From assembly GCA_035620975.1 (NCBI GenBank), contig DASPFV010000133.1, forward strand, positions 1 through 46,724: a stretch of 46,724 nt of DNA. The letters are read 5' to 3'. A program made the translations under genes and the position numbers. The notes under the pieces are model-generated. The model was not told the DNA's origin. It made no database searches and was given only the letters and a program-made list of their open reading frames with translations. The DNA is from DASPFV01 sp035620975 (GTDB lineage: Bacteria > Acidobacteriota > Vicinamibacteria > Vicinamibacterales > 2-12-FULL-66-21). Shown here in pieces: positions 31,948-41,277 of this stretch (positions are counted from its first letter, which is position 1; the number at the start of each line of letters is the position of its first letter).

Positions 31948-33057
31948 ATGCTCGACGCCTCCATTGCCCAGGCCGATGAAGCCGCCGTCGCGGCCGCCCG
32001 CGAGCGCCTCGACGCGCACGTGCGCGAGATCGTGCGCTGGCACTTCGATCCCGGGACCGGCTGTCCGTTCTGGCTCGAGCGCGCGAAGACGTTCGATTTC
32101 GACCCGTTGACCGATGTCCGGGTCTTCGGCGATCTGAAGCGGTTCGGCGCATTTCAGGACGAGTGGCTGCGCGGCGGGCCCGTCCGACGCTGGGTCCCGA
32201 AAGGCTGGGCCGACCGGCCCATTTCGGTCTTCGAGACGGGCGGGACGACCGGCGTGCCGAAGACACGGATCAACATCGAGGACTTCCGGACCGACTACGA
32301 GCTCTTCAGCGACACGCTGCCCGAGGACCAGTTTCCACGCGGCTCGAACTGGCTGATGCTCGGGCCGAGCGGCCCGCGACGGCTGCGTCTCGCGGTCGAG
32401 CACCTCGCCCAGCACCGGGGCGGCATCTGCTTCATGGTCGACCTGGATCCCCGGTGGGTGATCAAGCTGATTCAGAAGGGCTGGTCCGATCACCTGCAGG
32501 CCTACAAGGATCACGTCATCGATCAGGCGGTCACCATCCTGGGTGCGGGGCACGACATCCGGTGCATGTTCACCACGCCCAAGCTGCTCGAGGCGCTGGC
32601 GCTGCGGCTGGAATCGCGCGGCACGACGATCCGAAAGGCCGGCATCACCGGCATCTTCTCGGGCGGGACCGAGTTCACGCCGCAGTGGAACCGCTTCGCG
32701 CACGAGGAGCTGCTCGACGGCGCCTACATGACGCCGACCTACGGCAACACGCTGATGGGCCTGGCCGCCAGCGCGCCGAGCGGGCCGCACAACAGCTACA
32801 AGATCACCTACTACGCGCCGCAGCCCCGGGCGGTGATCCAGGTGGTCGACTTCGACGATCCCGGACGCGTGGTCGAGTACGGTCAGACCGGCCGTGTGAA
32901 GCTGACGACGCTGACGAAAGAGTTCTTCATGCCAGGATTCCTGGAGCGCGACGAGGGCGAACGCGAGCCGCCGTACGCGCGCTACCCCTGGGACGGCGTC
33001 AGCGGCGTGCGCCCCTTCCGCGGACTGGCGGCCACGACGACGGTGGGCGTGTACTGA
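31948..33057 (+). CDS. Adenylate-forming enzyme, PaaK/LuxE-like
   Basis: A 369-residue member of the ANL superfamily. The P-loop signature FETGGTTGVPKTRIN at 95-109 is clear, and GITGIFSGGTEF and YMTPTYGNTLMG match later adenylate-binding motifs (A4/A5-like). It is shorter than phenylacetate-CoA ligase (about 430-440 residues) and near the size of LuxE acyl-protein synthetase, but has no Cys near its end as LuxE has. It should activate a carboxylic acid as an acyl-adenylate, then pass it to CoA or a partner. The next gene is a LuxC/ALDH-like reductase, so the pair may turn an acid into an aldehyde. The acid is unknown. Confidence 0.7.
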   Translation: MLDASIAQADEAAVAAARERLDAHVREIVRWHFDPGTGCPFWLERAKTFDFDPLTDVRVFGDLKRFGAFQDEWLRGGPVRRWVPKGWADRPISVFETGGTTGVPKTRINIEDFRTDYELFSDTLPEDQFPRGSNWLMLGPSGPRRLRLAVEHLAQHRGGICFMVDLDPRWVIKLIQKGWSDHLQAYKDHVIDQAVTILGAGHDIRCMFTTPKLLEALALRLESRGTTIRKAGITGIFSGGTEFTPQWNRFAHEELLDGAYMTPTYGNTLMGLAASAPSGPHNSYKITYYAPQPRAVIQVVDFDDPGRVVEYGQTGRVKLTTLTKEFFMPGFLERDEGEREPPYARYPWDGVSGVRPFRGLAATTTVGVY

Positions 33058-33066
33058 CAGAACCAC

Positions 33067-33128
33067 GGCTCAGGGCTCAAGGCTCAGGGCTCAAGGCTCA
33101 AGGCTCAGGGCTCAGGGCTCAGGGCCTC
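33067..33128. repeat. Heptanucleotide tandem array (GGCTCAR x8)
   Basis: Eight perfect-length seven-base units, GGCTCAG or GGCTCAA, run from 33067 to 33122, followed by a degenerate GGCCTCA. They fill most of the 83-base gap between the two enzyme genes. The reverse complement (YTGAGCC) equals the unit at 36624-36672. Confidence 0.85.
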
Positions 33129-33140
33129 ACCAAGCGACAT

Positions 33141-34559
33141 ATGCTGACACTCTCCGTATTACGGTGGGGACAACCCTACGAGAGCATGGACGTGGACCAG
33201 GTCGTCCACTTCGCCACGGGCGAGCCGATCGCGAAGGTCGGCCGGGCCAACGGCGGCCTGATCCAGCGCGACATGCGCAAGGCGCAGCGCGCCCGCGATG
33301 TGCTGCGCGAGATCCCGGTCGACGAGCTGATCGCCCGAGTTGCCACGGCCGGTGAACTGTACGCGAACGCGACGCTGCCGATGGGCGACGGCACGCAGTC
33401 CCCGGACGAGTTCGTGCGGGCGCAGTCGGCGAGCACGGGCCTGCCGGAACGCCTGTGCCGGGCGAACATGAAGAAGAACCTGTTCGTCCTGAGCGAGATG
33501 CGGCGCATCCTCGAGTCGCTCACGCGCGGCCTGGATCTGGAGGTGCTGTCGCGCGGCTACGGCGAAGAGCGGCGCGTGCCGATCAGCTATCAGGCGCAGA
33601 GCCCGGTGCTCGGTCTCGTCCTGCCCTCGAACTCGCCTGGGGTGCACACGCTGTGGCTGCCCATCATTCCGATGCAGATCGGGCTCGTGCTCAAGCCGGG
33701 ACCGCAGGAGCCGTGGACGCCGTACCGCATGACGGAAGCCTTCTTCCAGGCGGGCATTCCGCGCGAGGCCATCTCGGTCTACCCGGGTGAGGCCGACGTG
33801 GGCGCCGCCGTGCTCGACAGCTGCGAGCGCAGCCTCATCTTCGGCGGCACGGCGACCGTGGACCGCTACCGCGGCAACCCGCGCGTGCAGGCGCACGGTC
33901 CGGGCTTCTCGAAGATCCTGCTGGGCGACGATTGCGTCGACGCCTGGGAGCGATACCTCGACCTCATGGTCGACAGCGTGTTCGCCAACAGCGGCCGCGG
34001 CTGCATCAACTGTTCCGGCATCTGGGCGAGCCGCCACACGCGCGAGATCGCCGACGCGATTGCCGAGCGCCTGGCGGGCGTCTGCGTGCTGCCCCCGGAT
34101 CATCCCGAGGCGAGCCTGGCGGCCTTCACGATTCCAGGTGCGGCGGACGCCATCTCGGCGGCCATCGACGCGGATCTGGCTGCGCCGGGCGCGACCGACG
34201 TCACGGCCAGATACCGGCCCGGCCCGCGCGTCGTCAAGGCAGGTCGCGCGGATTACCTGCTCCCGACGGTGATTCACTGCGACTCGCCGGACGCGGCCAT
34301 CGCGACGAAGGAATACATGTTCCCTTTCGTGACCGTCGTGGAGTGTCCGGAAGATCGGATGATCGACGCCATCGGTTCCACGCTCGTGTGCACCGCCATC
34401 ACCGAGCAGCCCGCGTTCCGCCGGAAGCTGCTCGACGCCGTGCACATCGACCGGCTGAACTTCGGCGCCGTCCCGACGATCCAGCTCAACTGGCTTCAGC
34501 CTCACGAGGGCAACATCGTCGAGTTCCTGTTCCGGGCGAGAGCGTTCCAGATGGCGTGA
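33141..34559 (+). CDS. ALDH-superfamily acyl-CoA reductase, LuxC-like
   Basis: A 472-residue aldehyde-dehydrogenase-fold protein. The catalytic cysteine is likely Cys288 in NSGRGCINCSG (Cys291 is a second candidate). LVLPSNSPGVHTLW and VLKPGPQEPWTP (Lys185) match cofactor-binding parts. The usual ELGGK reads HGPGFSK. Size and Cys position are close to LuxC, which reduces acyl groups to aldehydes with NADPH, but ordinary ALDH cannot be excluded. The ATG at 33141 lies just after the tandem repeat. It pairs with the upstream adenylating enzyme and precedes a glycosyltransferase and an ABC exporter. Confidence 0.72.
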   Translation: MLTLSVLRWGQPYESMDVDQVVHFATGEPIAKVGRANGGLIQRDMRKAQRARDVLREIPVDELIARVATAGELYANATLPMGDGTQSPDEFVRAQSASTGLPERLCRANMKKNLFVLSEMRRILESLTRGLDLEVLSRGYGEERRVPISYQAQSPVLGLVLPSNSPGVHTLWLPIIPMQIGLVLKPGPQEPWTPYRMTEAFFQAGIPREAISVYPGEADVGAAVLDSCERSLIFGGTATVDRYRGNPRVQAHGPGFSKILLGDDCVDAWERYLDLMVDSVFANSGRGCINCSGIWASRHTREIADAIAERLAGVCVLPPDHPEASLAAFTIPGAADAISAAIDADLAAPGATDVTARYRPGPRVVKAGRADYLLPTVIHCDSPDAAIATKEYMFPFVTVVECPEDRMIDAIGSTLVCTAITEQPAFRRKLLDAVHIDRLNFGAVPTIQLNWLQPHEGNIVEFLFRARAFQMA

Positions 34560-34632
34560 CCGCGCCGGTGCCGGCGAGGTGCGCACCGCGATCCGCAGAA
34601 ACGATGTCCTTCCCGCTGGCGTCTTACCCCGC

Positions 34633-35931
34633 GTGAGGATTCTCTCGTTCACCGGCGGCGCGGGCGCGATGTACTGCGGGAGCTGTCTGCGCGACAACGC
34701 GCTGGCCGCCGAACTGCTCGCCCGCGGCCACGACGTCGTGCTCGCGCCGGTCTACACTCCCACCCGCACCGACGAGCGCAACGTCAGCCAGCACCACGTC
34801 TTCTTCGGTGGCATCAGCGTCTTCCTCGAGCAGCATTCGGCGATCTTCCGACACACGCCCTGGTTCCTCGACCGGCTGTGGGACGCCGAGTGGGTCATCA
34901 AGCTGGCGTCGCGCCGCCAGATCAAGGTGGACCCGAAGAGCCTCGGCGAGCTGACGGTTTCGATGCTGCGCGGCATGGAGGGCTTTCAGCGCAAGGAGAT
35001 CCTGAAGCTGCTCGACTGGCTGAAAGCCGAGCCCCGCTTCGACGTGATCAACATCCCGTACACGCTGTTGCTCGGCCTGGCCGAGCCGCTGAAGCGAACG
35101 CTCAACACGGCGGTCTGCTGCACGCTCCAGGGCGAGGATCTGTTCCTCGACGGCCTCGGCGAGCCCTACAAGCGGCAGTGCCTCGATCTGATTCGCGAGG
35201 CTGCCGTGCACGTGGATGCCTTCCTGCCGGTGAGCCGCTACTACGCCGATTACATGCCCGGCTATCTCGGGCTTCCGCGCGAGAAGATGCGCGTGGTCCC
35301 GCTGGGCATCAACCTGGATGGCTACTCCGTCCGGCCGCGCCCGCCGGCCGACGATCGCTTCACGATCGGGTACTTTGCGCGCATCGCTCCCGAAAAGGGC
35401 CTGCACGCGCTGACCGACGCCTACCGGCGGCTGCGGACCCGGCCCGGCATCGGCCAGTCGCGCCTGGTCGCTGCGGGCTACCTCGTTCCCGAGCACCGGA
35501 GCTATCTCGAGGGCATCGTCGCGGACCTGAAGAGCTGGGGCCTCGAGGGTCACTTCGAGTACCGTGGAGAAGTGGATCGTGCCGGCAAACTCGACTTCTT
35601 CCACAACGTCCACGTGCTGTCGGTGCCGGCCACGTACCAGGAACCGAAGGGGATGTTCCTGCTCGAGGCGATGGCCAGCGGCGTGCCGGTCGTCCAGCCC
35701 CGTCGCGGCGCCTTTCCGGAGATGATCGAGAAGACGGGCGGGGGCCTGATCGTGCCCGCCGACGATCCCGAGGCCCTGGCGGACGGCCTGCTGCAGCTCT
35801 GGCGCGATCCGGCTCGGGCGGCCGCCCTCGGCCAGGCCGGCGCCGCCGGCGTGCGCGCCCACTACAGCGTCGCGAACATGGCGGATCGGGCCGAGGCGGT
35901 CTATCGCGAAGTGGCCTTCAAAATCCATTGA
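34633..35931 (+). CDS. Family 4 glycosyltransferase
   Basis: A 432-residue GT-B enzyme. The N-terminus reads RILSFTGGAGAMYCGSCLRDNALA, a conserved opening in a GT4 subgroup. The C-terminal donor domain has FTIGYFARIAPEKGLHALTDAY near 245 and the EX7E-type site in PKGMFLLEAMASGVPVVQP, followed by GGGLIVPADDPEALADGL. It adds a sugar from a nucleotide donor to an unknown acceptor in the cytoplasm. I start at the GTG at 34633; an in-frame ATG at 34579 would add 18 residues without similarity. The ABC ATPase follows after four bases. Confidence 0.85.
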   Translation: MRILSFTGGAGAMYCGSCLRDNALAAELLARGHDVVLAPVYTPTRTDERNVSQHHVFFGGISVFLEQHSAIFRHTPWFLDRLWDAEWVIKLASRRQIKVDPKSLGELTVSMLRGMEGFQRKEILKLLDWLKAEPRFDVINIPYTLLLGLAEPLKRTLNTAVCCTLQGEDLFLDGLGEPYKRQCLDLIREAAVHVDAFLPVSRYYADYMPGYLGLPREKMRVVPLGINLDGYSVRPRPPADDRFTIGYFARIAPEKGLHALTDAYRRLRTRPGIGQSRLVAAGYLVPEHRSYLEGIVADLKSWGLEGHFEYRGEVDRAGKLDFFHNVHVLSVPATYQEPKGMFLLEAMASGVPVVQPRRGAFPEMIEKTGGGLIVPADDPEALADGLLQLWRDPARAAALGQAGAAGVRAHYSVANMADRAEAVYREVAFKIH

Positions 35932-35935
35932 CGCC

Positions 35936-36625
35936 GTGCTGAAAGCTGCCCACATCGCGAAGTCGTACCCCACGCCGCGCGGCGAGCTGACGATTCTCAC
36001 GGACGTCTCGATCGAGCTGCGGCGCGGTGAGGCGCTGGCGATCATGGGGCCGTCGGGAAGCGGCAAGAGCACGCTGCTGTACATCCTCGGCGCGCTCGAG
36101 CCCCCCTCGCGCGGCACGCTCTCCCTCGACGGCATCGATCCCTACTCCCTCGGCGAACGCGAGCAGGCGGCGTTCAGGAACCGCCATGTCGGGTTCGTTT
36201 TCCAGGACCATTCGCTCCTGCCCCAGTGTTCCGTGCTGGAGAACGTGCTGGCGCCGACGCTCGTGGCTCCGCCGGGCGAACGCGGAGCGACCGAGGACGA
36301 CTCGCGCGCGCGGGAGCTGCTGGCGCAGGTCGGGTTGAGCGGCCGGCTCGATCATCGTCCCGGCGAGCTGTCCGGCGGCGAGAAGCAACGCGCCGCCATC
36401 GCCCGTGCGCTCATCCGGGAGCCCTCCCTCCTGTTGTGCGACGAGCCCACCGGCAATCTGGACCGCGCCTCCGCGGACGGTGTCGCCGAGCTCCTGCTCG
36501 ACCTGCACGTCCACCGCCAGACGATCCTGGTCGTCGTCACCCACAGCGCCGCCCTCGCGGGACGCTTCCCCACACGCTGCGAGATGTCCGGAGGCACGCT
36601 GGTCGCCGCGCCGGTGAACCGATGA
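35936..36625 (+). CDS. ABC transporter ATPase (LolD/MacB type)
   Basis: A 229-residue ATPase with Walker A GPSGSGKST (residues 37-45), a Q-loop FVFQDHSLLPQ, signature LSGGEKQR, Walker B LLLCDEPTGNLD and switch His in VVVTHS. The sequence type is that of ATPases working with FtsX/MacB permeases in lipoprotein or lipid handling. The start is a GTG four bases after the glycosyltransferase stop. Its TGA is the first element of a heptamer repeat. It pairs with the large permease downstream. Confidence 0.92.
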   Translation: MLKAAHIAKSYPTPRGELTILTDVSIELRRGEALAIMGPSGSGKSTLLYILGALEPPSRGTLSLDGIDPYSLGEREQAAFRNRHVGFVFQDHSLLPQCSVLENVLAPTLVAPPGERGATEDDSRARELLAQVGLSGRLDHRPGELSGGEKQRAAIARALIREPSLLLCDEPTGNLDRASADGVAELLLDLHVHRQTILVVVTHSAALAGRFPTRCEMSGGTLVAAPVNR

Positions 36626-36672
36626 ACCGGGAACCTGGAGCCCGGAGCCCTGAGCCCTGAGCCCTGAATTGA
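36624..36672. repeat. Heptanucleotide array inside an ABC-transporter operon
   Basis: Seven consecutive units read GAACCGG, GAACCTG, GAGCCCG, GAGCCCT, GAGCCCT, GAGCCCT, GAATTGA. The first shares bases with the ATPase stop codon, and the last ends four bases before the permease ATG. The array thus makes up the whole spacer between the two genes. Confidence 0.85.
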
Positions 36673-36675
36673 ACC

Positions 36676-39600
36676 ATGACCCTGTCCCGTTTGCTTCAGA
36701 GGACCGCGACCTTCCACTGGCGCACGAACCTCGCCGTCGTCTGCGGGGTCGCGGCAGCGGTGTCGGTGCTGGCCGGCGCGCTGCTCGTCGGCGACTCGGT
36801 GCGCGGAAGCCTGCGCGAGATTGCGCTCGGGCGCCTGGGCCGGACCGACACCGTCGTCTCGTCGACCGGGTTCTTCAGGGATGGCATTCAGGATGACGTG
36901 CGCGGCGCGCTGGGGGCGGCGGCAACGGCGCCGCTCGTCGTCGCGAACGGCTTCGTGACGCACGAGCCGTCGGGACGGCAGGCCGGAACCGTGCTCGTCT
37001 ACGGCGTGGACGAGCGGTTCTGGCGGTTCCATGGGCTGGAGCCGCCCGGGGGGGACGTCTTCGTGTCGCCCCCGCTGGCCACCGAGATCGGGGCCGCTGA
37101 AGGGGACGTGCTCCTGACGCGGCTGCAGCGGCCATCCGAGATTCCCGTCGAGTCCCTCTTCGGGCGCAAGGACGAAATCGGCCGGACCGTGCGGCTGACT
37201 CTTTCCGGCGTGCTCCCGGCCGGGAGCCTTGGCGAGTTTGCGGTCTCACCGCAACAGGCGGGAGTCAGGGCGCTGTTTGCTCCGTTGCGACGGATTCAGC
37301 GCGACCTCGGCGTCGGCGATCAGATCAACACGGTGCTGGTATCGGGCGGCGGATCGAGCGCGGCAGCGCTCAGGCCCGCGCTGCGGCTCGAGGATTTCGG
37401 TGTCCGCGTGACCGTGGGGGCTGACCCGCCGGCCGTGGTGGTCGAGAGCGCCAGCGGGATCGTGAGCGAGGCACTCGAGGATGCCGTGCGCAAGGCCGGC
37501 GATCGCCTGCAACTCGCGCCAATCCCTGTCTTCACATACCTGGCGAACACGATTCGCATCGGAGATCGGCACATTCCCTACTCGCTGATCACGGCGACCG
37601 ATCTGGGGCGGCTCCGCGCGGAGCCCGCTTCCGGGGAAGCTGTCCGCGAGTCCGCCGCGGCCGGCGCGGGTGGTTCGCCGCCTGCACCTGACACGATTGT
37701 CCTGAACACCTGGGCGGCGCGCGAGCTGGAGGCCACCCCCGGCGATCGAGTCGAGATCGACTACTACCTCTGGGATCCTGCGGCGGGGCTGCAGGACCGA
37801 ACCGCGGCATTCACGCTCTCGACGATCGTGGCGATGCACGGCTTCGCCGCGGACCGGCGCCTCGCGCCCGACTACCCTGGGATCACCGACACCGACAACC
37901 TCGTCGACTGGGATCCCCCTTTCCCGGTCGACCTCTCGCGCATCCGCCCGCGGGACGAGCAGTACTGGGACGATTTTCGCGCGACCCCCAAGGCCTTCAT
38001 CGCCTATTCGCGGGGGCGTGAGCTCTGGCAGTCGCGATACGGTTCGCTCACGTCGATCTGGTTCGACGTGCCGGCCGGAGCGCAGCCCAGCGAGGTACGG
38101 CGCCGCGTGGAGGCGGAACTGCGGGCGCTCCTGGAGCCTCGGTCGGCGGGTATCACGATCCACGCCGCCAGGGCCGCCGCGCTCGAGAGCGCGACGGGGG
38201 CGACAGACTTCGGCGAGTACTTCACGTATTTCAGCTTTTTCCTGGTCGTGTCGGCGTTGCTGCTGACTGTGTTGTTCTTCCGGCTCGGCGTGGAAGGACG
38301 GCTCAGGCAGATTGCCATCCTGCGGGCGTCGGGCTACACGATCGCGACGATCCGCCGCCTGCTTCTCGGCGAAGCGCTGGTCCTCGCCGTGGCGGGCGCG
38401 CTCGTCGGAGTGCTGGGCGCCATTCTCTACGGACGGATCATCGTGCACGGACTGACCACCTGGTGGGTCGGCGCGATAGGCACGACCCTGCTGCGGCTGC
38501 ACGTCAGTCCGCTTTCGCTTGCGGCCGGCGCAGCCGGCGGCGTTGCGGCCGCCGCGATCTGCGTCGCGTTCTCGCTGCGCGCCGTCGGCCGCCTCACCCC
38601 CCGTGCGCTGCTCAGCGCGCAATCCGTCGATCCGCCGGCATCGGCCGATCCGGGCCGGGCGCGTCGCAATCGCCTGCTGGCGGCCGGACTGGGTGCGCTT
38701 GGCGCTGCGCTGCTGTCGCTCGGCTTCCTGCGGCCGGGAGCGCAGGCGGGCGCCTTCTTCGGCGCAGGCGCGGCGTTTCTCGTGGCCTCCCTCCTGTACT
38801 TGTCGGCCTGGCTGCGCGCGCGCGGTGCGCGCCCGATCGGGGGCCGCGGGACATGGGCGGTTTCCAGGCTCGGCTTCCGCGGCGCCGCGTTCCGCCCTGC
38901 CCGCAGCGTCCTGTCCGCCGCGCTGATCGCGTCGGCCGCCTTCATCATCGTCGCGGTGGAGGCCTTCCGTCGTGGCGGCGGCGACCTCACGACGGATCCG
39001 AAGTCCGGGACTGGGGGGTACGTGCTGGTGGCGCAATCGGAGCTGCCGCTGCTGCACAACCCGAACGAGCCCGCGGGTCGTGAAGCCCTTCTCCTCCGTG
39101 CGCCGGAGCTGGCCGATGCGCGGTTCGCGAGGTTTCGCGTGCGCGAGGGACAGGACGCGAGCTGCCTCAACCTGTACAGGCCGGAGAATCCGACGATCAT
39201 CGCGCCCGAGGCCGGGTTCATCGAGCGTGGCCGCTTCACCTTCTCCGCGTCGCTGGCCGGGTCGGACGCCGAGCGCGCCAACCCGTGGCTCCTCCTGGAC
39301 CGTCCGCGCGAGGACGGCACCATCCCGGTCGTCGCTGATGGCACGTCGCTCCAGTACGTGCTGCACGCGCGCGTCGGCGACACGCTCTCGGTCGACGTCG
39401 GCGGCGACGAGCCCCTGGTGCTTCGGTTCGTCGGCGCCCTGCGGGACAGCGTGCTCCAGGGCGAGCTGATCATGAGCGAGCGGAACTTCCTCGCGCACTT
39501 TCCGCAGGAGCAGGGCTACCGGTATTTCCTGATCGAAAAACCCGGCATCGACTCGACGGGCGAAGCGGAGGCGTTCGCGGGAATCGTCGAGCGCGAACTG

Positions 39601-40047
39601 CAGCCGTTCGGTCTCGACGCGGTGGCCACGACGACGCGGCTGGAGGAGTTCCACCGCGTCGAGAACACGTACCTCTCCACGTTCCAGGCGCTGGGCGGTC
39701 TGGGGCTGCTGCTCGGCACAGTCGGGCTCGGCACCGTGATGTTCAGGAACGTCCTCGAACGGCGGCGCGAGCTGGCGCTGCTGAGGGCCGTGGGGTACGA
39801 CGTCCGGAGCGTCTCGACGATGATCCTGGCCGAGGCCACCCTCCTGCTCGGCGCCGGGCTGGGGGCAGGTGCGGCATGCGCGGCTGTCGCGATTGCGCCG
39901 GCGTGGCTCGGCCGGGGCGGGGCGCTTCCGGGCTCCGGGCTCCTCCTGCTGGTTGCCGCGGTCGTCGCGGCCGGCATGCTCTCGTCGGCCGTGGCCGCGC
40001 GCGCCGCTTTGAGGGGGCCGGTTCTCGCCGGTCTCCGGTCGGAGTAG
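36676..40047 (+). CDS. Large ABC permease with two FtsX-like domains
   Basis: An 1123-residue permease. TM1 lies at about 18-40 (TNLAVVCGVAAAVSVLAGALLVG), followed by a periplasmic domain of about 470 residues of the MacB type. FtsX helices then start at about 514 (YFTYFSFFLVVSALLLTVLFF), with further helices to about 720. A second periplasmic part ends near 1000, and a final FtsX domain occupies about 1005-1120 (LGGLGLLLGTVGLGTVMFRN; ERRRELALLRAVGYD). Such fused duplicated permeases form one polypeptide doing the work of two. With the adjoining ATPase it probably moves a lipid, lipoprotein or peptide in the envelope. The next ATG follows after three bases. Confidence 0.85.
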   Translation: MTLSRLLQRTATFHWRTNLAVVCGVAAAVSVLAGALLVGDSVRGSLREIALGRLGRTDTVVSSTGFFRDGIQDDVRGALGAAATAPLVVANGFVTHEPSGRQAGTVLVYGVDERFWRFHGLEPPGGDVFVSPPLATEIGAAEGDVLLTRLQRPSEIPVESLFGRKDEIGRTVRLTLSGVLPAGSLGEFAVSPQQAGVRALFAPLRRIQRDLGVGDQINTVLVSGGGSSAAALRPALRLEDFGVRVTVGADPPAVVVESASGIVSEALEDAVRKAGDRLQLAPIPVFTYLANTIRIGDRHIPYSLITATDLGRLRAEPASGEAVRESAAAGAGGSPPAPDTIVLNTWAARELEATPGDRVEIDYYLWDPAAGLQDRTAAFTLSTIVAMHGFAADRRLAPDYPGITDTDNLVDWDPPFPVDLSRIRPRDEQYWDDFRATPKAFIAYSRGRELWQSRYGSLTSIWFDVPAGAQPSEVRRRVEAELRALLEPRSAGITIHAARAAALESATGATDFGEYFTYFSFFLVVSALLLTVLFFRLGVEGRLRQIAILRASGYTIATIRRLLLGEALVLAVAGALVGVLGAILYGRIIVHGLTTWWVGAIGTTLLRLHVSPLSLAAGAAGGVAAAAICVAFSLRAVGRLTPRALLSAQSVDPPASADPGRARRNRLLAAGLGALGAALLSLGFLRPGAQAGAFFGAGAAFLVASLLYLSAWLRARGARPIGGRGTWAVSRLGFRGAAFRPARSVLSAALIASAAFIIVAVEAFRRGGGDLTTDPKSGTGGYVLVAQSELPLLHNPNEPAGREALLLRAPELADARFARFRVREGQDASCLNLYRPENPTIIAPEAGFIERGRFTFSASLAGSDAERANPWLLLDRPREDGTIPVVADGTSLQYVLHARVGDTLSVDVGGDEPLVLRFVGALRDSVLQGELIMSERNFLAHFPQEQGYRYFLIEKPGIDSTGEAEAFAGIVERELQPFGLDAVATTTRLEEFHRVENTYLSTFQALGGLGLLLGTVGLGTVMFRNVLERRRELALLRAVGYDVRSVSTMILAEATLLLGAGLGAGAACAAVAIAPAWLGRGGALPGSGLLLLVAAVVAAGMLSSAVAARAALRGPVLAGLRSE

Positions 40048-40050
40048 CTC

Positions 40051-41277
40051 ATGCCGCGCATCAACGCGACCCTCGTGCTCCTTCTGGCCGCTGCCTCGGT
40101 TCCGGCCGCACAGGACTGGAGCCAGTGGCGCGGACCCGGCCGGACCGGCGTGGCCGCCGCGTTCAAGGCTCCCGCCGCGTGGCCCGACAGGCCCACGCTC
40201 GTCTGGAAGATCGACGCAGGCGCCGGCCACGCCTCGCCGGTGATCGCGTCCGGTCGCGTGTACCTGCATTCGCGCGTCGGGGAGCAGGAGGTCGTGGCCG
40301 CCTACGAGCTGTCGTCCGGCAAGCCCGTATGGCGTCAGGTCTATGACGCGCCGTACGAGATGAACCCGGCCGCCAGAGGCCATGGAAAGGGGCCCAAGTC
40401 CACGCCGGTCCTCGAGACCGGCCGGCTGTTCACGTTCGGGATTGGCGGGATCCTCTCGGCGTGGGACGCGTCCTCGGGGCGGCTCCTCTGGCGGAAGGAC
40501 TTCCGCCGGGAGTTCAAGGCCACGGCGCCCGATTTCGGCGTGGCCATGTCGCCGCTGGTCGACGACGAGCTGCTGGTCGTGCACGCCGGGGGTCCGGACA
40601 GTGGCGCGCTGCTTGGCCTGGCTGCCTCGACCGGCGCGGTGAGGTGGGCCTGGAAAGGCGAGGGTCCGGCGTACGCGTCGCCCGTCGTGGCGCGGTTTGC
40701 CGGCGTTCCGCAGGTGGTGACGCAGTCCCGCACACATGTCATCTCGGTTGCCCTCGCCGACGGCCGGGAGCTGTGGCGAATCCCGTTCACGACCGACTAC
40801 GACCAGAACATCATCACTCCCCTGATCGACGGCGAGCTGCTCATCTACGGCGGCCTTGGCAGGCCGACGACTGCCGTGAAGGTCCGCCAGCAGGGGGGCA
40901 AATGGACGCACGAGGCCGTCTGGGCGAATGCCGAGATCCCCGTCTACATGAGCACCCCTGTGATCGCGTCGGGTCACCTGTACGGCCTCACCCACCGGAA
41001 CCGCGGCCAGTTCTTCTGCGTCGACCTGAAAGACGGCCGCACGCTCTGGACCACGCGCGGCCGCGAAGCCGAAAACGCCGCCTTCGCGGTTGCCGGCGAT
41101 CTGCTCCTCGCCACGACCACGGAGGGCGAGCTCGTCGTGGCTCAAGCGAACCCGAAAGCGTTCGAGCTCGTGAAGCGCTACACGCTGGCGGAGTCGCCGA
41201 TCTGGGCGCACCCGGCGATCGCGGCGGCCGGCATCGTGATCAAGGATGCGGAGGCACTCGGGTACTGGCGCTTCTGA
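40051..41277 (+). CDS. Exported PQQ-like beta-propeller protein
   Basis: A 408-residue protein with signal peptide (LVLLLAAASVPAAQ) and the opening DWSQWRGPGRTG, equivalent to the propeller protein at 15201. Blade motifs repeat (HASPVIASGRVYLHSR; STPVLETGRLFTFG; MSPLVDDELLVVHAGG; STPVIASGHLYG). It lacks the EF-hand insert of the other copy. BamB-like and quinoprotein-like propellers share this fold; no catalytic residues are seen. It lies three bases behind the permease, so it may be a periplasmic partner of the exporter. Confidence 0.82.
   Translation: MPRINATLVLLLAAASVPAAQDWSQWRGPGRTGVAAAFKAPAAWPDRPTLVWKIDAGAGHASPVIASGRVYLHSRVGEQEVVAAYELSSGKPVWRQVYDAPYEMNPAARGHGKGPKSTPVLETGRLFTFGIGGILSAWDASSGRLLWRKDFRREFKATAPDFGVAMSPLVDDELLVVHAGGPDSGALLGLAASTGAVRWAWKGEGPAYASPVVARFAGVPQVVTQSRTHVISVALADGRELWRIPFTTDYDQNIITPLIDGELLIYGGLGRPTTAVKVRQQGGKWTHEAVWANAEIPVYMSTPVIASGHLYGLTHRNRGQFFCVDLKDGRTLWTTRGREAENAAFAVAGDLLLATTTEGELVVAQANPKAFELVKRYTLAESPIWAHPAIAAAGIVIKDAEALGYWRF

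Noticed and set aside
31948..33057. Calling this gene luxE
   Set aside because: It lacks the C-terminal Cys used for acyl transfer in LuxE and has PaaK-like motifs, so only a general PaaK/LuxE-like label is justified.
33067..33128. CRISPR-like array
   Set aside because: Units are seven bases and contiguous, with no spacers and no cas genes.
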